Notes: generated by a model from the sequence alone, not told the origin. 29,000 nt of DNA from Azoarcus sp. (GCA_023230755.1 JALNWS010000029.1:1-29000), one strand, 5' to 3'; counted from the stretch's first letter, positions 16,144 through 25,610 are shown. Numbers and translations are program-made.

Positions 16144-16428
16144 ATGACCGAGACCTCCTCCTCCTCCGCTGATGCTGCACTGCTGACCGAAGTCGCGGAG
16201 CTGATCGTTTCTTCCCTCAACCTCGAGATCGCCGCCAGCGAGATCGAAGCCGATGCGCCGCTGTATGGCGAAGGGCTGGGACTGGATTCGATCGACATCC
16301 TTGAAGTCGCGCTGGTCGTGTCCAAACGCTTCGGCTTCTCGCTGCGCGCCGACAACGAGGACAACCTGAAGATCTTCGCGTCACTGCGCAGCCTGTCGGA
16401 TTACATCGCTGCTCACCGGGTGGCCTGA
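16144..16428 (+). CDS. acyl carrier protein of the aryl-polyene line
   Basis: 94 residues. Ser49 in L-G-L-D-S-I-D-I-L-E is the phosphopantetheine site. A Ser-rich N-terminus precedes the first helix. As in aryl-polyene loci, it heads the order ACP, COG4648 membrane protein, AMP-ligase, dehydratase. Its stop overlaps the next start by one base (TGATG). A 202-bp gap lies upstream, in which I see no clear promoter. It probably carries the growing polyene. Confidence 0.93.
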   Translation: MTETSSSSADAALLTEVAELIVSSLNLEIAASEIEADAPLYGEGLGLDSIDILEVALVVSKRFGFSLRADNEDNLKIFASLRSLSDYIAAHRVA

Positions 16429-17087
16429 TGACCCGCGGCATGCGCCTCAGCCGCACCTTGCTGCTGGCCGTTGCGTTCGGCGCCTATCTGCTGCTCGCCC
16501 ACCTCACCACTGCCCCCGGCCAGCCCAGCACGCTCGGCGCGCTGGTGGCCGTCGTGCCCTACATGATCGTCGCCTTCGGGCTGGCAGTACGCAGCACGCA
16601 CCGCGCACTTGCGCTGCTGCTGTGGTCCGCCGTTGCGGTGCTGCTGTGGCGCGCCTGGCCGCTGGTCGAGTCGCGCTTCGAATGGATCTATTTCATTCAG
16701 CACTTCGGCGCCTTCGCGCTGCTGGCAATCGGCTTCGGCCGCAGCCTGGCCGACGGCGCCGAGCCGATGATCACCCGCTTCGCACGTATCGCCCACGGCA
16801 GTGAGCTGGCGCCGGCGCTGATGCGCTACACCCGACTTGCCACGCTGGCGTGGACGCTGTTCTTCGTCGCCATTGCAGCAACGTCCACCCTGCTGTTCTT
16901 CACCGGCTCGATGCAGGCCTGGTCGCTGCTGATCAACCTGCTGACCCCGGTCCTCGTCGCGACCATGTTCGCGGTCGAGTTTGCGGTGCGCATGACCGTG
17001 CTCCCACCCGCCCTGCGCACCGGCCTTGCCGATTCGGTGCGCGCCTTCATCCATGCCTCGCGTGGTGCCACACCACCTGCCGCCTGA
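16428..17087 (+). CDS. COG4648-type six-helix membrane protein
   Basis: 219 residues with about six hydrophobic segments near residues 5-22, 36-56, 59-77, 84-107, 136-157 and 163-185. The loop W-P-L-V-E-S-R-F-E-W-I-Y-F-I-Q-H-F-G is typical of the COG4648 family. This family is a constant member of aryl-polyene and xanthomonadin clusters, between the ACP and AMP-ligase genes, but its biochemical role is not established to my knowledge. It may assemble or tether the synthase at the inner membrane. The position here matches that conserved order. Confidence 0.82.
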   Translation: MTRGMRLSRTLLLAVAFGAYLLLAHLTTAPGQPSTLGALVAVVPYMIVAFGLAVRSTHRALALLLWSAVAVLLWRAWPLVESRFEWIYFIQHFGAFALLAIGFGRSLADGAEPMITRFARIAHGSELAPALMRYTRLATLAWTLFFVAIAATSTLLFFTGSMQAWSLLINLLTPVLVATMFAVEFAVRMTVLPPALRTGLADSVRAFIHASRGATPPAA

Positions 17088-17096
17088 GCTCGCTCC

Positions 17097-18455
17097 GTGT
17101 CCAGCTTTCCCCTCGTTTCGCACACCGACCCGGATGCCCTTGTAGCCCGCCGCCACGGCGAAGCCATCAGCCTACGTCGTTTTCTGGCCGACATCGAGCG
17201 TGTCACCGCCGCGTTGCCGGACTGCGGGCACATTCTCAACGTGTGCACCGACCGCTACCGCTTCGCCGTGGGCCTTGCCGCCAGCATGGTCTCCGGCAGG
17301 GTCAGCCTGCTGCCGTCAACCTACACGCCCGAAACCCTGCGCCACCTCGCCGCCTTCGCGCCCGACTGCCAGATCCTGACCGATGGCGACCCCGCGCAAC
17401 TGTCGCTTCCGGCGGTGAGCTTCCCTGCCCTGTGCGAGGCGCAGGACGTGCCCGCCACGATGCCCGCCATCCCGCGGCTCGATGCAGCGCAACTGGTCGC
17501 CTGGGTGTTTACCTCGGGCTCCACCGGCACCCCGGTACCGCACCGCAAGACCTGGGGCCGGCTGGTGATCAACGTCCGCGCCGAAGGCGTCGCGCTCGGG
17601 CTCGATCCCGCGCGGCCCGCCACGCTGATCGGCACAGTGCCGCCGCAGCACATGTACGGTTTCGAATCCACCGTGCTGGTGGCCTGGCAGAGCGGCGCCG
17701 CCTTCGATGCCGGCCGCCCCTTCTATCCGGCCGACATCGCGGCCACCCTGGCCAGCACGCCGGCACCGGCCGCGCTGATCACCACCCCCTTCCATCTGCG
17801 CACCCTGTTCGACGAAGGCATCGCCCTGACACCGGTCGCGCTGGTCGTCTCCGCGACCGCGCCGCTGCCGGCGGAACTGGCTCAGGCGGCAGAAGTACGC
17901 CTGCAGGCACCGCTGCTCGAAATCTACGGCTCCACCGAAACCGGCCAGATCGCGACGCGGCGCAGCGCGCAGACCGAGCAATGGACGCTGTTTCCCGATA
18001 TCCGGCTTGAGGAGCGCGACGGTCAGACCTGGGCAGACGGGGGCCACATCGAGGTCGCGGTGCCGATGTCCGACGTCATCGAGCAGGCCGGCAACGGTCG
18101 ATTCCTGCTCAGGGGGCGGAACGCCGACCTCATCAACATCGCCGGCAAACGCACCTCGCTCGGCTACCTCAACCAGCAACTGCTGAGCGTGAGCGGTGTA
18201 CGCGACGGCGGTTTTCACCTGCCCGACGGTGAACGCGATGGCCATATCACGCGCCTCGCGGCCTTCGTCGTTGCGCCGGGCATCGACCCGGCAAGCCTGC
18301 GCGCTGCCCTGCGCGAGCGCATCGACCCGGCTTTCATGCCGCGCCCACTGATCTTTCTCGATACCCTGCCGCGCAACGCCACCGGCAAACTGCCGCGCGA
18401 CACCTGCGAAGCCCTGCTGCGGGCGCATCGTGCAAACCGGGAGCAACGTCCATGA
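17097..18455 (+). CDS. AMP-ligase for the aryl starter unit
   Basis: 452 residues, GTG start nine bases after the previous gene. It is an ANL-superfamily adenylating enzyme: P-loop F-T-S-G-S-T-G-T-P-V-P-H, A5-type Y-G-S-T-E-T-G, and the C-terminal catalytic Lys in R-N-A-T-G-K-L-P-R. The P-loop has P-H where most relatives have P-K, a form I associate with xanthomonadin/aryl-polyene ligases (XanA2 type). Known role in those pathways: activation of a hydroxybenzoate- or hydroxycinnamate-like acid and loading onto an ACP. It overlaps the dehydratase gene by four bases. Confidence 0.87.
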   Translation: MSSFPLVSHTDPDALVARRHGEAISLRRFLADIERVTAALPDCGHILNVCTDRYRFAVGLAASMVSGRVSLLPSTYTPETLRHLAAFAPDCQILTDGDPAQLSLPAVSFPALCEAQDVPATMPAIPRLDAAQLVAWVFTSGSTGTPVPHRKTWGRLVINVRAEGVALGLDPARPATLIGTVPPQHMYGFESTVLVAWQSGAAFDAGRPFYPADIAATLASTPAPAALITTPFHLRTLFDEGIALTPVALVVSATAPLPAELAQAAEVRLQAPLLEIYGSTETGQIATRRSAQTEQWTLFPDIRLEERDGQTWADGGHIEVAVPMSDVIEQAGNGRFLLRGRNADLINIAGKRTSLGYLNQQLLSVSGVRDGGFHLPDGERDGHITRLAAFVVAPGIDPASLRAALRERIDPAFMPRPLIFLDTLPRNATGKLPRDTCEALLRAHRANREQRP

Positions 18456-18775
18456 ACCCCGGACGCTGCGCCCTGAGCATCGCCCCCGATCATCCCGCTT
18501 TTGCCGGCCACTTCCCGGGACAACCGATCGTGCCCGGCGTGGTACTGCTCGACGAGACGGCCCGCGTGCTGGCGCAGACGCTTGATCTCGGTCGCCCGTT
18601 GTGGAATGTCGGCAACGTGAAGTTCATCCGCCCGGTCGGCCCTGGCGAAGCCCTGTTCCTGAACTGGAAGCCCCCTGCGGCAAGCGGCGCCATCACCTTT
18701 GCCATTGAAACCGCAGACGGCCAGCCCGTGGCCAGCGGCAGCCTCACACCCCAGAGAGGCTCCGCAGCCCGATGA
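18452..18775 (+). CDS. hotdog-fold 3-hydroxyacyl-ACP dehydratase
   Basis: 107 residues, shorter than FabZ. The core motif D-H-P-A-F-A-G-H-F-P-G-Q-P-I-V-P-G matches FabA/FabZ H-F-P-G-x-P-(I/V)-x-P-G, with the catalytic His conserved. The helix V-V-L-L-D-E follows, and its acidic residue is in the right region. In aryl-polyene systems a dehydratase of this size (ApeI type) pairs with a second small dehydratase (ApeP type); the second is not in this window. ATGA overlaps on both sides couple it to the AMP-ligase and acyltransferase genes. Confidence 0.87.
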   Translation: MNPGRCALSIAPDHPAFAGHFPGQPIVPGVVLLDETARVLAQTLDLGRPLWNVGNVKFIRPVGPGEALFLNWKPPAASGAITFAIETADGQPVASGSLTPQRGSAAR

Positions 18776-19734
18776 GCGTGCGTCCGACATCCGAGCGTGC
18801 GGTAAGCGCGCCCGCCAACGCCGAGTGGGCGAGACAGCCCGAGCGCAGCAACATGGCCATGCTGCGCCTGATGGCGTGGCTGTCGCTGCGCCTGGGGCGT
18901 CCGGCGGGGCGCGTGGTGCTGCACCTGATCGCCGCCTATTTCTTCCTCTTCGCGCCTGCCGCCCGCCGCGCCTCGCGCGCCTACCTGCCGCGCGCACTCG
19001 GTCGCCCGGCACGCATCGGCGATGGCTACCGGCAGGTGTTCAGCTTTGCGGCAACCATCCACGACCGCATCTACCTGCTGAAGGACCGCTTCGACCTGTT
19101 CGACATCCGCATCGAGGGCGAAGAGTTGATCCGCAACCAGATCGCCAGTGGCGAGGGCGCGTTGCTGTTCGGCGCGCATGTGGGCAGCTTCGAGGTCATT
19201 CGCGCAGTGGGTCGCACCCAGCCCGGCCTCAAGGTGGCGCTGGCGATGTACGAGGACAATGCACGCCGGATCAACGCCTTGCTTGCGGCGCTCAACCCGT
19301 CGGCCAGCCCCGAGGTGATTGCGCTCGGCAAGCTCGATGCCATGCTCAGGATCCATGCCCGGCTTGAGGACGGCGCTCTGGTCGGCGTGCTTGCCGACCG
19401 CAGCCTCGGCGACGAAGTGCGCAGACCGGTTAAACTGCTCGACAGTGATGCCGAGCTGCCATTGGGCCCGTTCAGGATGGCCGCCATGCTCGGTGCCCGC
19501 ATCATCTTCATGGCCGGGCTGTATCACGGTGACAATCGCTACACGATCCGCTTCGAACCCATCGCCGATTTCAGCCAGGTCGGACGCCACGACCGCGAGA
19601 ATGCCATCCATAACGCCATGCTGAGCTACGCTGAAGCGCTTGAGCGCTGCTGTCGCGATGCGCCTTCAAACTGGTTCAACTTCTTCGATTTCTGGAACGA
19701 CTTCGATCCCGCCAAGATCCCCCCATCACGATGA
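18772..19734 (+). CDS. LpxL/HtrB-like acyltransferase
   Basis: 320 residues. It has an N-terminal hydrophobic segment (L-H-L-I-A-A-Y-F-F-L-F-A-P) and the family's catalytic H-x4-E as His136-V-G-S-F-Glu141. G-V-L-A-D-R-S-L-G-D resembles the substrate-binding block of lipid A late acyltransferases. Relatives in aryl-polyene loci are thought to attach the polyene to a glycolipid or lysolipid-like anchor at the inner membrane. In E. coli-type clusters, as I recall, a glycosyltransferase is fused to or adjacent to it; none is present in this window. ATGA overlaps bind it to both neighbours. Confidence 0.88.
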   Translation: MSVRPTSERAVSAPANAEWARQPERSNMAMLRLMAWLSLRLGRPAGRVVLHLIAAYFFLFAPAARRASRAYLPRALGRPARIGDGYRQVFSFAATIHDRIYLLKDRFDLFDIRIEGEELIRNQIASGEGALLFGAHVGSFEVIRAVGRTQPGLKVALAMYEDNARRINALLAALNPSASPEVIALGKLDAMLRIHARLEDGALVGVLADRSLGDEVRRPVKLLDSDAELPLGPFRMAAMLGARIIFMAGLYHGDNRYTIRFEPIADFSQVGRHDRENAIHNAMLSYAEALERCCRDAPSNWFNFFDFWNDFDPAKIPPSR

Positions 19735-20297
19735 CCGTCCGCCTGCTTGCACTCCTGATCGGGCTCCTTGCCGGCCATGCCCACGCCGCCGGCTGGGATG
19801 TCGCTGCGCTGATGAAGACCCTCGCGGGCAATGGCGGCGGGAAGGTGCGCTTCGTCGAGACCCGCCATCTGGCCATTCTCGACCAGCCCCTGAGCACGAC
19901 CGGCGAACTGGTCTACCGTGCGCCGGCCAGGCTTGAGCGTCACACCGAAACGCCGGTACGCGAATCCATGGTGCTCGACGGCGACACCCTGACCCTCACC
20001 CGCGAGGGCAAGACCCACAGCCTGCGTCTGCGCGACTATCCGGAAGTCGCCGCGCTGATCGAGAGCATCCGTGCCACGCTGGCCGGTGACCGCAAGACAC
20101 TTGAGCGCAGCTACGCCCTGTCACTGTCGGGCACGGCCGAACAATGGTCGCTCGACCTTCTGCCATCCGATCCTGCTGTGGCAAAGGTGGTGTTGCGCAT
20201 CAGCATCGGCGGCAGCAGAGGCGAAGTGCGCACTGTAGACATCCTCCAGGCCGACGGCGATCGCTCGGAAATGCGTATCGAACCGGTACCGCGATGA
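19731..20297 (+). CDS. LolA-like periplasmic lipid carrier
   Basis: 188 residues with a clear signal peptide (L-L-A-L-L-I-G-L-L-A-G) and probable cleavage after A-H-A. The mature part has the LolA-like features L-V-Y-R-A-P-A-R-L-E-R and M-V-L-D-G-D-T-L-T-L. It is a stable partner of MMPL exporters in aryl-polyene clusters and probably carries the lipidated pigment across the periplasm, as LolA does for lipoproteins. It overlaps the exporter gene by four bases. Confidence 0.85.
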   Translation: MTVRLLALLIGLLAGHAHAAGWDVAALMKTLAGNGGGKVRFVETRHLAILDQPLSTTGELVYRAPARLERHTETPVRESMVLDGDTLTLTREGKTHSLRLRDYPEVAALIESIRATLAGDRKTLERSYALSLSGTAEQWSLDLLPSDPAVAKVVLRISIGGSRGEVRTVDILQADGDRSEMRIEPVPR

Positions 20298-22678
20298 GCA
20301 TGCGCCCGCGTCTCACCGCCTTCCTGTTGTGGCTGGCCATTGTCGGCGTATTGGCCACGATCGTTGCCCGGTCCAGCTTTACCGCCGACATGTCAGTGTT
20401 TCTGCCCCGCAGCCCGACCCCCGAGCAACAACTGCTCGTTGACCAGCTGCGCGACGGCATGGTGTCGCGGATGACCCTGATCGGGCTGTCAGGAGGCAGC
20501 GTCTCCAGGCGCAGCGAGGTGTCGCGCAAGATGGCCGTAGCCCTGCGCGCCGACGAGCGCTTTGCCGCGGTCAATAACGGCGAAGCGGTGCATCTCGAGG
20601 CCGACCGCCGCTGGCTGTTCGAGAATCGCTACGCCCTCAGCACTGCGGTCACCCCGGAACGGTTCAGCGTCGAGGGCCTGCGCAGCGCACTGCAGGATTC
20701 GGTAAACCTGCTCGCATCGCCCGCCGGGCTGCTCGCCAAGCCCCTGCTCACCCGCGACCCCACCGGCGAGCTCATGCTGCTGCTGAGCGCACTCGACAGC
20801 GTGGAGCAGCCGCGGCGCGATGGCGACGTGTGGATTTCGCGTAATGGCGACACCACCCTGCTGCTGGCGATGAGCCGTGCCTCCGGCGCCGACATCGACG
20901 CCCAGGAGGCCGCGATGAATGCCATCCGCACCGCGTTCGGGCAGGCCGTCAGCGCGTACGGCGACAACAGGAACGGCAACGCCATCCACCTCGACATGAC
21001 CGGGCCAGGCGTGTTCTCGGTGCAGTCTCGCACCACCATCAAGGACGAAGTCACCCGCATCGCGGCCATCGGCAGCAGCCTCATCGTCATCCTGCTGCTC
21101 ATCATCTACCGCTCCCTTCCGGTGCTGCTGCTCGGCCTGCTCCCCGTAATCACCGGCACCCTGGCCGGCATCGCCGCAGTGAGCATCGGTTTTGGCGTGG
21201 TGCATGGCCTCACGCTCGGCTTCGGCACCACCCTGATCGGCGAGGCGGTCGATTACGCCATCTATCTTTTTGTGCAGCGCGGGCAGCCGCAGGACAGCAA
21301 AAACGGGTTCTGGCCCACCATTCGTCTTGGCCTGCTGACCTCGGCCTGCGGCTTCGTCGCCTTGCTGGCGTCAGGCTTTCCAGGGCTTGCACAGCTCGGT
21401 CTGTATTCCCTTGCCGGCCTCATCGCTGCGGCGCTGATGACGCGCTACCTGCTCCCGGCCATGCTGCCGGCCGATTTCCGTCTGCGCGACGTAACCCCGC
21501 TCGGACGCCGCCTCGCTGCGCTGGTCTCCGCTGCCACCCGGCTACGCTGGCTGGTGATCACGCTGGCCCTGAGCAGCCTCGCCCTGATCGCGATCCAGCG
21601 TCAGGCCATCTGGAACAGCGAGCTGCTCGCCCTGAGCCCCATACCGATCGCCGACCAGGTGCTTGACCAGCGTCTGCGCAACGAGCTCGGCGCACCCGAC
21701 GTGCGCTACCTGATCGTGGTCGACGGCCATGACGCCGAAGCCGCCCTGCAGGCCGCCGAAGCGCTGGCCCCGGCGCTTGACCTGCTGCAGGACGAAGGAC
21801 GCATCAGCGGCTGGGACAGCCCCACACGCTACCTCCCCAGCCAGGCAACCCAGCGCGCCCGCATCAACAGCCTGCCGCGGCGCGACGCGCTCTCTGCCCG
21901 TCTGCAGGCAGCCAGCGCAGACCTGCCGCTGCGTGCCGAGCGCCTGCAACCCTTTCTCGATGAAGTGGAGGCCGCACGCCAGCGCCCGCTGCTCAACCGC
22001 GCCTCGATGGAGGGCACCTCGCTCGCGCTCGCCGTTGACGCCATGCTGATCGAAACCGACCACGGCGTGCGTGCCCTGCTTCCGCTACGTGCCCCCACCG
22101 AAGGCCGCCAGGCCGGATTGATCGACGCCGACGCGGTACGCGCCGAACTGGCCACCGCCCCGCCCCCGGCCGACGGCTCGCCGGCACTCTTTCTCGATCT
22201 CAAGCACGAATCCGACACGCTCTATCGCGGCTATCTGGGCGAAGCCATCCAGCTCTCGCTCGGCGGCGTATTCGCCATCCTCGCCCTGCTGCTGGTCTTC
22301 CTGCGCAGTCCCATGCGGGTCATCCGCGTCGCCCTGCCGCTGGCGGCCTCCATCCTGGTGGTGGTCGCGGCGCTGACGCTGGCCGGCAAGCAGCTCATCC
22401 TGCTGCATCTGGTCGGCCTGCTGCTGATCGTCGCGGTGGGTTCCAACTACGCGCTGTTCTTCGACCGTGGCGCCGGCGACAACACGGCGCCCAGCCCGGC
22501 CACGCTGGCCTCGCTGCTGTTCGCCAACCTCACGACCGTCGCCGGATTCGGTTTGCTGGCGTTTTCCGAAGTGCCGGTGCTGCAGGCCATCGGCATTACC
22601 GTCGGGCCGGGCGCAGTGCTGGCCCTGGTGTTCTCGGCCATGCTCAGCCCGCGTCGTCCACTGCCGCCCGGCCCCTGA
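20294..22678 (+). CDS. MMPL/RND-type exporter
   Basis: 794 residues from ATG 20294; a second ATG two codons on is also possible. There is one N-terminal helix (L-T-A-F-L-L-W-L-A-I-V-G-V-L-A), a periplasmic domain beginning F-T-A-D-M-S-V-F-L-P, and a five- to six-helix bundle at roughly residues 255-420. A second periplasmic domain and helix bundle follow at ~640-790. This duplicated layout is that of MMPL lipid exporters. G-E-A-V-D-Y-A-I-Y-L-F lies in the first bundle and V-G-S-N-Y-A-L-F-F-D in the second, the usual charged positions for proton coupling. It probably releases the pigment lipid to the LolA-like carrier. Confidence 0.9.
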   Translation: MSMRPRLTAFLLWLAIVGVLATIVARSSFTADMSVFLPRSPTPEQQLLVDQLRDGMVSRMTLIGLSGGSVSRRSEVSRKMAVALRADERFAAVNNGEAVHLEADRRWLFENRYALSTAVTPERFSVEGLRSALQDSVNLLASPAGLLAKPLLTRDPTGELMLLLSALDSVEQPRRDGDVWISRNGDTTLLLAMSRASGADIDAQEAAMNAIRTAFGQAVSAYGDNRNGNAIHLDMTGPGVFSVQSRTTIKDEVTRIAAIGSSLIVILLLIIYRSLPVLLLGLLPVITGTLAGIAAVSIGFGVVHGLTLGFGTTLIGEAVDYAIYLFVQRGQPQDSKNGFWPTIRLGLLTSACGFVALLASGFPGLAQLGLYSLAGLIAAALMTRYLLPAMLPADFRLRDVTPLGRRLAALVSAATRLRWLVITLALSSLALIAIQRQAIWNSELLALSPIPIADQVLDQRLRNELGAPDVRYLIVVDGHDAEAALQAAEALAPALDLLQDEGRISGWDSPTRYLPSQATQRARINSLPRRDALSARLQAASADLPLRAERLQPFLDEVEAARQRPLLNRASMEGTSLALAVDAMLIETDHGVRALLPLRAPTEGRQAGLIDADAVRAELATAPPPADGSPALFLDLKHESDTLYRGYLGEAIQLSLGGVFAILALLLVFLRSPMRVIRVALPLAASILVVVAALTLAGKQLILLHLVGLLLIVAVGSNYALFFDRGAGDNTAPSPATLASLLFANLTTVAGFGLLAFSEVPVLQAIGITVGPGAVLALVFSAMLSPRRPLPPGP

Positions 22679-22688
22679 GCCTCCTGCG

Positions 22689-23348
22689 ATGACGCTCAAC
22701 ACCCTGAGCCTTTCTGCCGCAGCCGGTGTCACGGCACCCACGCTGCTGGTCATGCTTGCAGGCGCCTATGACAGACCGGCAGACTTTGTGGACGCAGGCT
22801 TCGGCGCGGCCCTGCACTCCAGCGGGCGGGCGCTCGACCTGGTCCTGGTGGAGAGCGACCTGGCAGCGGTCTGCGACGGCAGCCTCGCCACCCGGCTCGA
22901 AGCGGAAATCATTGCCCCGCGGCGGGCGATCTATCCGCAGGTACTCACCGGCGGCATCTCGATCGGTGGCATCACCGCGCTGATGCATGCCGATCTGCAT
23001 CCGGGTGGCAGCGACGGACTGGTGCTGCTCGCGCCCTATCCCGGCAACCGCAGCATCACCCGCGAAATCGCCGCGGCCGGCGGCCTCTCAGCGTGGCAGG
23101 CCGACGACGGCCTCGCCGCCAACGACGAGCGCCGCGGCTGGCGCGCCTTGCGGGACGCGGCCCGCACCCGCACGCCACCGGTGTGGCTGGGCTTCGGCAA
23201 TGACGACCGTTTCTCCGGCGGACATGCGCTGATGGCCGCGGTGCTGCCAGCAGCGCAGGTCTGCCGTATCGCCGGGGGCCACGACTGGCCGACCTGGCTG
23301 CAACTGTGGCAATCCTATCTCTCGCTCCATCCGCTTCAAGCGCCCTGA
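22689..23348 (+). CDS. alpha/beta hydrolase, possible thioesterase
   Basis: 219 residues. The nucleophile elbow is G-G-I-S-I-G-G with Ser91. A likely Asp lies in G-N-D-D-R-F-S-G-G and the His in A-G-G-H-D-W-P-T-W, the last two spaced as in small alpha/beta hydrolases. No signal peptide is evident, so it is probably cytoplasmic. In a polyketide-like operon it might release or edit acyl-ACP chains, but the substrate cannot be read from sequence. It starts ten bases after the exporter gene and ends four bases before the patatin-like gene. Confidence 0.75.
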   Translation: MTLNTLSLSAAAGVTAPTLLVMLAGAYDRPADFVDAGFGAALHSSGRALDLVLVESDLAAVCDGSLATRLEAEIIAPRRAIYPQVLTGGISIGGITALMHADLHPGGSDGLVLLAPYPGNRSITREIAAAGGLSAWQADDGLAANDERRGWRALRDAARTRTPPVWLGFGNDDRFSGGHALMAAVLPAAQVCRIAGGHDWPTWLQLWQSYLSLHPLQAP

Positions 23349-23352
23349 CGCA

Positions 23353-25569
23353 ATGCCCACTCCCATCCTGCCACGCCCGGCAAGCCTCGTGCTGCTTGCC
23401 TTTCTCATGCTGTCCAGCGTGCTGCCGGCATTCGCCGATGCACCGCCCCAGCGCCCCCGCATCGGCCTCGCCCTGTCCGGCGGCGGCGCCCGCGGTGCCG
23501 CCCACATCGGCGTGCTGCAGGTGCTCGAAGCCCTGCGCATCCCGGTGGATTGCATCACCGGCACCAGCATGGGCTCGATCGTCGGCGGCGCCTATGCCGC
23601 GGGCCTGTCGGCCGACGACCTCGAGGCGGCAGTCGTCGCCACTGACTGGGACGATGTCTTCAACGACAAGCCTCCCCGTCAGGAGCAGTCGATCCGGCGC
23701 AAGGCCGATGCGCTGAAGGGCTTGAGCGAAGTCGAACTGGGACTCAAGGCTGATGGCATTGCCGCGGCCCGCGGCCTGGTCAGCGGCGTCGAGATCGAGA
23801 GCTTCCTGCGCCGCCTCACCCGTCCGGTGGCCGACGTGGAGCGCTTTGCCGAGCTGCCGATTCCGTTCAAGGCCGTCGCCACCGACATCGAAACCGGCGA
23901 CGCCGTCATCCTCGATCACGGCAGCCTGCCGCAGGCGATGCGGGCCAGCATGGCGATTCCGGGGGTGATGGCACCGGTCGAGCTCGACGGCAAGCTGCTG
24001 GTCGACGGCGGCATCGCCAACAACCTGCCCATCGGCCTGGTGCGCCAGACCTGTGCCGACGTGGTGATCGCGGTCAATATCCAGTCCACCCTGCTCAAGC
24101 GCGAGCAACTCAGCTCGGCCTTCTCCATCACCGGCCAGCTCATCAACCTGCTCGGCAAGAGCCGTGTCGACGCCGAACTCGCCACCCTTGGCGAAAACGA
24201 CATTCTGATCGCCCCCGACCTGGGCGACATCACCTCGGGCAGCTTCGAGCGCCAGCCCGAAGCCATCGCCCGCGGACGGGACGCGGCGCAGGCCCTTGCC
24301 GCCACCCTGCGACGCTACAGCCTGCCCGAAGACGAGTACCTCGCATTGCGCAGCAGCCAGACGCTGGCCAGCAACGGCCTGGGCAAGGTCGCACAGATCC
24401 GCTTCGAGGGCCTCAAGCGCACCAACGATGCCGTGCTGCGCGACCTGATGCACAGTGCGAGCGAGGACTCCCTGTCCGAAGAGACCCTGGCCGCCGACAT
24501 GCGCCGCATCTACGGACGCGGCGACTTCGAAGGCATCGACTACCGCATCGCCCCGCAGGACGGCGTCCGCACCCTGATCGTGAGTCCGCGCGAGAAGAGC
24601 TGGGGCCCGGACTACCTCGGCTTCGGTCTTGGCGTGGCCTCGGACTTCACCGGCGACTCCCAGTACAACCTGATCGTGCAGCACCGCAAGACCTGGATCA
24701 ATGCCCTGGGCGCGGAGTGGGCGACCGAACTCAAGATCGGCTGGCGCAACCGCATCAGCTCCGAGTTCTACCAGCCGCTGGACGCTGCCGGACGCGCCTT
24801 CGTCCAGCCCTATCTGTCGGCCGAAACCTACAAGCAGAGCCTTTACGTGGACAGCGAGCGCATCGCCACCTATGCCTTCGAACAGGGTACGGTGGGCTTG
24901 GATCTGGGCTACAACTTCGGCACCGTCGGCATGCTGCGTGCAGGCCCGGTGTGGCGCAAGGGCAGCTACACCCGCGACACCGGCACGGCACTGGTCGCCG
25001 GCGGCGACTACGAAACCACCGGCCTGCAGATCCGCCTGCTGGTCGACCAGCTCGACCGTGTGCGCCTTGCCAGCGAAGGCTATGCGCTCAATCTCACCGC
25101 CACCAAGGCGCGCCAGCGCGATGGCACAAAGCTCGACTACTCACTGCTTGAAGGCCACGGCCAGGTGTTTCTCAATCAGGGCCCTCATACCCTGGGCATC
25201 AGTGCCGAGGCCGGCACCAGCTTCAACACCACCCTGCCCGGACAGGACCTGTTCCAGCTCGGGGGGCCGTTGCGCCTGTCCGGCTACCGCTTCGGGGAGT
25301 TTCTCGGCGCGCAATACGACTTCGCCCGCCTCGAGTATCGCAACCGCGCCATTCGACTGCCAGCGATCCTCGGCTCCGGCGTATTCCTGGGCGGGAGCAT
25401 CGAAACCGGACGCGTGGGCAGGCTGCTCAACACCGGCGAAAACTCGGGCCGGCGCTACTCGACCTCGATCTTTCTTTCGGCCAATACCGCGCTCGGCCCG
25501 GCCTATCTGGGCTTCGGGGTCGGCGACAGGGGCAGCAAGACACTGTTTCTCGTCCTCGGCGTACCGTGA
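23353..25569 (+). CDS. patatin-like phospholipase fused to a BamA/TamA-type barrel
   Basis: 738 residues. A signal peptide (L-V-L-L-A-F-L-M-L-S-S) is followed by a patatin domain with oxyanion loop G-G-G-A-R-G-A, nucleophile G-T-S-M-G with Ser72, and Asp218 in D-G-G-I-A-N-N. One POTRA-like segment follows at about residues 350-405 (I-R-F-E-G-L-K-R-T-N-D). The last ~320 residues show alternating beta-strand patterns and L-R-L-S-G-Y-R, as in the Omp85 barrel. The design matches type Vd proteins (PlpD-like), which are outer-membrane anchored or release the patatin part. In this operon it may remodel outer-membrane lipids where the pigment is deposited (inference). Confidence 0.88.
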   Translation: MPTPILPRPASLVLLAFLMLSSVLPAFADAPPQRPRIGLALSGGGARGAAHIGVLQVLEALRIPVDCITGTSMGSIVGGAYAAGLSADDLEAAVVATDWDDVFNDKPPRQEQSIRRKADALKGLSEVELGLKADGIAAARGLVSGVEIESFLRRLTRPVADVERFAELPIPFKAVATDIETGDAVILDHGSLPQAMRASMAIPGVMAPVELDGKLLVDGGIANNLPIGLVRQTCADVVIAVNIQSTLLKREQLSSAFSITGQLINLLGKSRVDAELATLGENDILIAPDLGDITSGSFERQPEAIARGRDAAQALAATLRRYSLPEDEYLALRSSQTLASNGLGKVAQIRFEGLKRTNDAVLRDLMHSASEDSLSEETLAADMRRIYGRGDFEGIDYRIAPQDGVRTLIVSPREKSWGPDYLGFGLGVASDFTGDSQYNLIVQHRKTWINALGAEWATELKIGWRNRISSEFYQPLDAAGRAFVQPYLSAETYKQSLYVDSERIATYAFEQGTVGLDLGYNFGTVGMLRAGPVWRKGSYTRDTGTALVAGGDYETTGLQIRLLVDQLDRVRLASEGYALNLTATKARQRDGTKLDYSLLEGHGQVFLNQGPHTLGISAEAGTSFNTTLPGQDLFQLGGPLRLSGYRFGEFLGAQYDFARLEYRNRAIRLPAILGSGVFLGGSIETGRVGRLLNTGENSGRRYSTSIFLSANTALGPAYLGFGVGDRGSKTLFLVLGVP

Positions 25570-25610
25570 CCGGCATGCAGCGCATGCACGATGCAAGCGC
25601 CGGGGCCGGT

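Noticed and set aside
23056..24684. 542-codon open frame on the minus strand
   Set aside because: It lies opposite the patatin and hydrolase genes, has no recognisable domains and is a GC-driven shadow.
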